Below, piece by piece: positions 22,200 to 27,144 of a DNA stretch of 27,144 nucleotides; the stretch's first letter is position 1, and each line of letters starts with the position of its first letter. The notes beneath the pieces are model-generated. The model searched no databases. It was given only the letters and a program-made list of their open reading frames with translations, and was not told where the DNA came from. Position numbers and translations under genes: made by a program. This stretch comes from Conidiobolus incongruus B7586 (taxonomy: Eukaryota > Entomophthoromycota > Entomophthoromycetes > Entomophthorales > Conidiobolaceae). The stretch lies in contig JNEM01013054.1 of NCBI GenBank assembly GCA_000697335.1, positions 1 through 27,144 of the forward strand. Reading direction: 5' to 3'.

Positions 22200-23462
22200 A
22201 TATCAAGTGGCTAGGGACAACCGGATTTGCCGGAGTACTCTGTACTTCCGACGCGGTTGCTCCCGATGTGGCTGCTACTAGTTAGCCTTCAATTTTGCTA
22301 CGGCCTTGCACTCTGATGTTATGTGAATGAGAGTTGTGGCATTCACACCATTTGGGAGGACTCGTAGGATTGTACTCTTTCAAAGACATTTTATTGTTTG
22401 GCTGGAAAAGTTCGATATCCTGATGGATGATTCAGTCACATCGAGCTGGAGATCTGATTTGAGACCGGAGAAGAAGGTATGAATCATGCCTGACTCAGAG
22501 ATTCTATCATGGAGAATACGTTGAAGTTCCCTCAAGCCTTGACTATATTGATGAGATTATTTCGGTAATAGAGAGGAACTTGGTGCGATACAAAATGGTA
22601 TAGGAAAGTTTGTAGCAATAGAGGCCACTTTGGTGAATAATCTGGGGATTGGTTATAGTAAAATGTTATGGCACCGCTTCTTAGATGATCAGTGAAGTAA
22701 TTGGATTTCTCAACGGGTGTCCAATCTTTTCGGAAGGTATAGTGCTCATAAGACCTGATTAACTTGTTTGCAGCAGCATCTTTGCCATTGTAATTATGTG
22801 GTGCCTTGAAGCGTTTGAGTTAAGACTGAGACTGCACCTATGAATATACGTTTGGTGCACTCCGACCATTAAATGGGAAGGGTTGTTGTGGTGGTGACTC
22901 TGGCAGGAATAAACCATATGGGTTTGGTGAATAGAACCAGTGTGGTATAATATGTGGTGCGATTCTCTGGGAGCTGGAACCATGGCTGGATTTTAAGGGC
23001 AGCTATGTTGGTGAAATGGCAAATGGTTGGTAAGTATTGTGCGACGGAGTTTGTTTTGGTTGTGAGTATCTTGTTTAAACCATTGCTGAATGCTGTAGGT
23101 GGGGGTTAGAGCCAGGGTGCGTATTGGATAATGCTCGAATTCTTCGGTCTAAGGAGTGGGGTGCAGGATTGATTCTATGGTATTCTTCCAATGTGGTATG
23201 GAGTTCGCCGAGTAGCTCCATAGAGGCTTCTTCAAATTTGATGGGGAAATCACCATTATATAAATCTTCGGGTTCTGGAGCGAGAGCATCTCTGGACTAG
23301 AAGAGGAATTGGACAATCTAGGGGCTGTAAGTATTCCCTGCTGCAGTTAACGGATACGGGAATAGAGCACTGGTGGCACGTTGAAGCATTCGAGCCATAA
23401 TGATCTGAAGTAAGTTGTTGACGACGAGGAGTGAGTACTTGTCGGATCAAACAGTCGTTCAT
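22200..23462 (-). mobile_element. Broken LTR-retrotransposon gag relic (Ty3/Gypsy-type)
   Basis: A stretch of about 1.25 kb, visibly richer in G and C than its flanks, whose minus strand looks like an old gag region. It has a Trp/Tyr-containing retrotransposon-gag core in its middle and a short Cys/His-rich segment near the 3' end that recalls a nucleocapsid knuckle. No protease, reverse transcriptase or integrase follows on either side, and I see no long terminal repeats, so only a fragment remains. The reading frame is broken several times. Base composition has not yet drifted to that of the surroundings, so it is not extremely old. The family is judged by eye from the gag layout; the Ty3/Gypsy label is likely but unproven. 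Confidence 0.65.
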
Positions 23463-24029
23463 GAATTGGTATTAATATTATATATCATTTATGAGAGGAT
23501 TCAGTGTATGGAGCAGTAAGCAGGGGGTATCGACTTATTATTAAATCAGAATAGTCTAATTTTAATTATTTATGAATATATAATTATATTCGAATTATTT
23601 GGTATTGAATCACTTGCTGTTTGTAATTAAATTTAATATATTATGCTAAGCTATATTGTGGATTATATAACAGAAGTTGATGGCAAATATGATATAATAT
23701 AGAGGAAGGCTTAAATTAATAAGTATATAATCGATTTAATAAATTATTGAGTTTATTTAGACTTTGAATATATTAGATAGTCTCAAATATGACCAGAAAA
23801 TAAATATTTAGAGGAAAAGAGCAAAGCCGTGTTTATTAATTACATTAATGATATCTGTATGATTAAACTAACTATAAAATATATTACTAGATTATATAAA
23901 TTTATAAGGCATTAAATAATATTAGAAATTTGAAGACTAGTCTCAACGTTTATAATAAGGCTTTTTAAGGAAATATCAATTCAAAATTGATCCACTCATT
24001 TATATTTTTTTTTGAAAATTAAAACTTTT
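23463..24029. other. AT-rich stretch between relics
   Basis: About 570 bp with no open frame or repeat that I can support. Confidence 0.55.
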
Positions 24030-24240
24030 CCCACCACCATTCTCATTGGTCATACTCTAGGTGTTATTACTAAACCACTCGCCATTATTTCAACCACTGC
24101 TTCTATTTATCAGGTGGCCACTATCATTATCACTTCAAATAATATATCCATATTTTTTATAATACCACTGTCACAGTCATTTTTAATAAGCCTATTTCTG
24201 CCACTGCTAATTTTATTCCTGTTACTACTCCTAAATTAAT
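24030..24240 (+). pseudogene. Decayed paralogue of the Pro/Thr-rich secreted protein (C-terminal repeat part)
   Basis: The first 50 bases align with 19103-19152 of the Pro/Thr-rich gene at roughly two thirds identity by eye, and keep the landmarks ACCACCA, GGTC, GTTATTACTAAACC and a Thr run. The pattern PPGPTTGVTTKP of the live gene appears here as a form in which Pro codons have mostly become Leu or Ile codons, as expected from C-to-T decay. The segment further on recalls the VTVTQ motif. No start or signal peptide can be found upstream. The open frame of about 75 codons over this stretch is Leu/Ile-rich only because of this decay. The relationship is an inference from a short alignment. Confidence 0.5.
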
Positions 24241-24448
24241 ATTAAAAAAGCTATCCTAGAAACTCCATACTCTTTCTTTTGTATTTTACTAGCTTTTTTG
24301 GCTGTTTACCTCATATTCTGTATCCTTCTAAGGGATTTCTTCCAATGGGCGAGTTTATTCTCCGTTAGGATGAACATATATAATATATAATGTTGAAAGT
24401 TGTAAAATATCAATTAAAATCATCAAAGCTGAAGAAAATCAGATACAA

Positions 24449-24474
24449 ATATATATATATATATATATATATAT
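24449..24474. repeat. (AT)13 microsatellite
   Basis: A perfect run of 13 AT dinucleotides just upstream of the 3D-domain remnant. Confidence 0.9.
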
Positions 24475-24479
24475 TTACT

Positions 24480-25015
24480 ATGGAATTTTATGTGTCAATT
24501 TTGTTGACTACTCATTAGCCAATATTCAATACTCAAAACTATCATCATATATCATACCTACACAAAAATTCTTTATAGTATTTTTATAGCTCTTTGATAT
24601 TAGTTTCATAGGAATTTTGATACTGTAGTTACAGTAAGTATTAAATTAGAATTTGAGTCAGTATAATTCTTAATATTTAATAATATGCTCATATTTAATC
24701 TGTTATTCAGGGTCTTCATAGCTATGACTGTCAAACCTTGCAGATAGAATTTATACTGGAACAATATCAAAAGCTTTTTATGATTCGCTACACCTTGAAG
24801 GAAGTGGTGAATTAAAGAATGGTATCGTATTAAATTGCTTCAACTCAGACTGCACGTGCTTCGACAAAGTACCTGGCCCCATGGGTACATGGCACAATGA
24901 TATACCTCATAACACCATCATTTATATTAAAGAATTGGACGGGGTTAAATTACCGAATGGTGAAGTTCACAATGGATGTGCTAGAATAGATGATACGAGT
25001 TACAGCCAATCATAG
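24480..25015 (+). pseudogene. Truncated 3D-domain (double-psi beta-barrel) secreted protein remnant
   Basis: From 24728 to the TAG at 25013-25015 a frame of 95 codons is open. It contains LEGSGELKNGIVLNCF, a Cys-rich CFNSDCTCF, then IIYIKELDGVKLPNGE and HNGCARIDD. This order (GSG-L-NG, Cys cluster, YI-LDG-L-NG, HNGC-R-DD) is what I know from fungal secreted proteins with the 3D/RlpA-like double-psi beta-barrel. In those the DD is normally followed by GYSF-G--IDF, which is missing here, so the C-terminal strand is lost. Upstream, a 12-codon frame at 24480 (MEFYVSILLTTH) looks like the start of a signal peptide but stops at once and is not in frame. The gene is probably dead; an unrecognised intron upstream could make part of it live. 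Family assignment is moderately sure. Confidence 0.55.
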
Positions 25016-25515
25016 TTAATGCAAATTGCAATATCTATGATGCTTTTTAACATTTAAACTTTTTGATAGCTAAATTTTTAAATATAAATATAAAATATAA
25101 GACTAGATAATTATATAATATTATTTAAATTCAAGTTCAATAAAATATCAAATATTATTGGTGTTAATATTTAATGACTATTGTTAATCTTGTAATTGGT
25201 TAACAATATAAACATTATATCAAGTTAATATAAAAACTTGAACTGATTTTATTGATTTTCATCTATTTTAAAAGCATAATCTTAATTTTCAATTAATTTT
25301 GTTAAAAAATTGATTAAGATCGATTAAAATTATTTAGTATTAATTGTGTTTCAATTGCAATATATTGTATTGGCTAATCAATAATACGATAGGTGATCAG
25401 TCTAAAGAATAAATAGTATATATATTGAAAAAAGACCATTAAAGGGATTGATACAGAAAATTGAATTCATATGAAGAAAATTTTAAAATTGTAAGTTATA
25501 TTAATTATAAAAAGA
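25016..25515. other. AT-rich stretch without supported features
   Basis: About 500 bp of A/T-rich sequence; no coding frame or repeat is seen. Confidence 0.55.
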
Positions 25516-25760
25516 ATCCGCGTGTAGGCCGAAGGCAAAATGACAGAATATCAGTAGGAACGGATGTAGAACAGATAATGTAATGTCTCAAGTGAAGCTA
25601 TAGGTGGCTCCTTGAGTATACTCGGAAGTAGGCTTTTAGTAGGAAAATAAAGTTTATTTGTAAAGTAGAATAGATAAAAGTCCTCCCTAGAGTTGAGTGG
25701 GAAGCGTTGGCATAAGTAGGCCATGACGGATCCTTAGCATGGTTGTAAGAATATCTGGAT
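25516..25760 (-). pseudogene. Unidentified coding-like remnant
   Basis: A less AT-rich island. On the minus strand about 55-60 codons stay open with protein-like composition, including RFPLNSREDFYLFYF and EPPIASLETLHYLFY. I do not recognise the family. It lies beyond the 3' end of the transcription-factor relic on the same strand, so it could be a remnant of a separate gene or element. It is short and not open beyond this stretch. Confidence 0.3.
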
Positions 25761-25879
25761 ATTGGGATATGGAGAGTTTAGAACCTTATTCACAACTGGT
25801 TTGGATAATATATATGACTTAATTGGGGTGGTTGATGATTTAGTTGTCATTTTTGAGTGGAGAAGGTATCAATTAGATA

Positions 25880-27062
25880 ACAATTGTCACAGTAATGATT
25901 CTTTTTTTCTAATGAAGAAGGAGTTTTGGCGGGATTATTGAGATCGGGATTAGTGTTGTTGAAAGTATGAGGGTATTAATGGAATGGGTCCTTGCGTTGG
26001 AGTGCCCATTGGCATCGGCATGTTGGGCGGATTTTGAACAGTATAGTACCAATCAAAATATGATGCTGAGAATGGTACTTCCCAGTTGGTGTGAGATCCA
26101 AGCACAATGGAAAATGAAAGAGAATTTTGTAGCATAACTAGATTGGTACTGCTCGAGAATGAGCCGCTGTAGTTCCACTTTCAAGAAATGCGCAATTGGC
26201 ATGGATTGTTGCGGCATTGAATACTGAGAATGGGTAGAAGGGATCGGCGAGATCACTTAAACGAGTCCAAGCGTCCCTTACAAGCTGAGTAATCGCATTG
26301 GAGCTGCAACACAGCGTCTTTTGGAGAACATAGCCATTGAATAGTTTTGATTAAGTTGTGCTTGTTCCTCTGTTTCTAATGAGCAACATCAGGAGACTCC
26401 GGAGGTAATTTGGAGAGTACCCAATCTGCACTGGGCTGGTCGATATACATAGATCTGCCCACAATACCACTGGCAAATCTGTCTGCAATAAAGCAGCCCC
26501 ACCAGGTCCGCCTCTTCGATTCGGTCATAAGCCAATCTTCAACCGTGTTTTTGAGTAAATAGTTATCACCGCGATTGTGATAACTGTCAATTGTATGTAA
26601 CCCAAGTTGTTGAGCCAGACGAATTGCAATTCCTACATAATTCCAGCTGGAGAACCCCTTCATCTTACCGTATTCGTGTAAGCCCAATAGAATCAAAGAT
26701 TGAACAGTTTCTATTGTTGGTTGGGATAAAGCTTCCTTAGTGATATGAGAATTCGCTCTCTTGAAATAAACGTCCCCCCATTGGTATCTTGGTTTAGTTT
26801 GACCAACATGAGGCGCAAATCGAGCAGCTGCTTTTTAGAGTGTAAGCGATTCAAAAAGCTAGGACGATGAACGAATCTAATGGAAGGGTGAACGTGGGAA
26901 AAGTATAAGTCAATTAACTGATCAATTTCTTCCTGAGGTGGCAGAGTGAGGATAGGTTCACAGTTAGTAGGTAGAGTGGGATTTTCTGAACCGCCCTCTT
27001 CGGAAATAATAATTCCGCCTTGGTCAGTGCGAAATTCCGGCTCACCTTCTGGATTTTGCTGA
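25880..27062 (-). pseudogene. Broken fungal transcription factor (fungal_trans domain, Zn2Cys6 family type)
   Basis: The minus strand encodes, in several frames, the middle domain of a Gal4-type fungal regulator. From 27062 down to about 26830 one frame gives LPPQEEIDQLIDLYFSHVHP and RFVHRPSFLNRLHSKK. From about 26831 to 26376 another frame gives ARFAPHVGQTKPRYQWGD, LILLGLHEYGKMKG, YVGIAIRLAQQLGLH and RRTWWGCFIADRFAS, the signature of PF04082. Later pieces (YPFSVFNAATIHA; WEVPFSASYFDWYYT) continue in yet other frames. At the first junction about ten residues between LHSKK and AARFAP (the usual LLLAMCALA-type stretch) also seem deleted. At least four frame changes are visible, so this is a pseudogene. 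A TTTTTCAG acceptor-like site lies just before 27062; the zinc-cluster exon would lie outside the window. Confidence 0.8.
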
Positions 27063-27144
27063 CTGAAAAATATCCCTGTGAATTCATTTTAATGAATCAT
27101 ATAGATATAGCATATGCTGTTAATATTTTAAATCGTCAGACTGA

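Noticed and set aside
22759-23462. Two minus-strand open frames of 74 and 68 codons taken as separate genes
   Set aside because: They fall inside the gag relic and are by-products of its broken reading frame.
1-27144. CRISPR array, bacterial-type operon or defence system
   Set aside because: No regular spacer array and no bacterial genes; the window is clearly eukaryotic with spliceosomal introns.

Overview
The window looks like nuclear DNA of an AT-rich early-diverging fungus. The genes carry short introns (51-58 nt, GT...AG, with branch-like ACTAAT or CTAAT near some acceptors). The intergenic DNA is extremely AT-rich. The proteins are fungal: a GH18 chitinase with a fungal chitin-binding tail, CCT subunit gamma, a Bur1/Cdk9-type kinase, Pro/Thr-rich secreted proteins, and a relic of a fungal_trans-domain transcription factor. 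An entomophthoralean such as Conidiobolus (Zoopagomycota) is my best guess from base composition, intron style and gene types. This is inference, not proof.

Layout. (1) 1-6.44 kb: two nearly identical secreted GH18 chitinase genes stand head to head in an inverted repeat with arms of at least 1.86 kb. A gene-free AT-rich spacer of about 2.66 kb separates them. The repeat includes about 345 bp of promoter and a TATA box. The left copy (minus strand) runs off the window edge and stays in frame. The right copy (plus strand) differs by 2 nt in a Thr-coding microsatellite, which puts its chitin-binding tail out of frame. (2) 8.9-14.5 kb: a conserved housekeeping block with CCT3 (4 exons, +), a BUR1/CDK9 orthologue (5 exons, +) and a small zinc-finger protein (-). 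(3) 14.5-18.3 kb: non-coding, with a degenerate ~31-nt-period repeat and a possible hairpin. (4) 18.3-19.4 kb: a Pro/Thr-rich secreted protein gene with internal tandem repeats and an apparent 1-nt frame break. (5) 22.2-27.1 kb: a gene graveyard holding a broken LTR-retrotransposon gag relic, a decayed paralogue of the Pro/Thr-rich protein, a truncated 3D/double-psi-beta-barrel protein, an unidentified coding-like remnant and a badly broken transcription-factor gene.

How the genes fit together. The two chitinases and the Pro/Thr-rich protein are probably secreted and act at the cell wall or on chitin outside the cell. CCT3 folds cytosolic proteins such as actin and tubulin. Bur1/Cdk9 drives transcription elongation. 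I see no operon-like or defence-like system and no clear novel system. The most unusual structure is the chitinase inverted duplication with its frame difference in the coding microsatellite.
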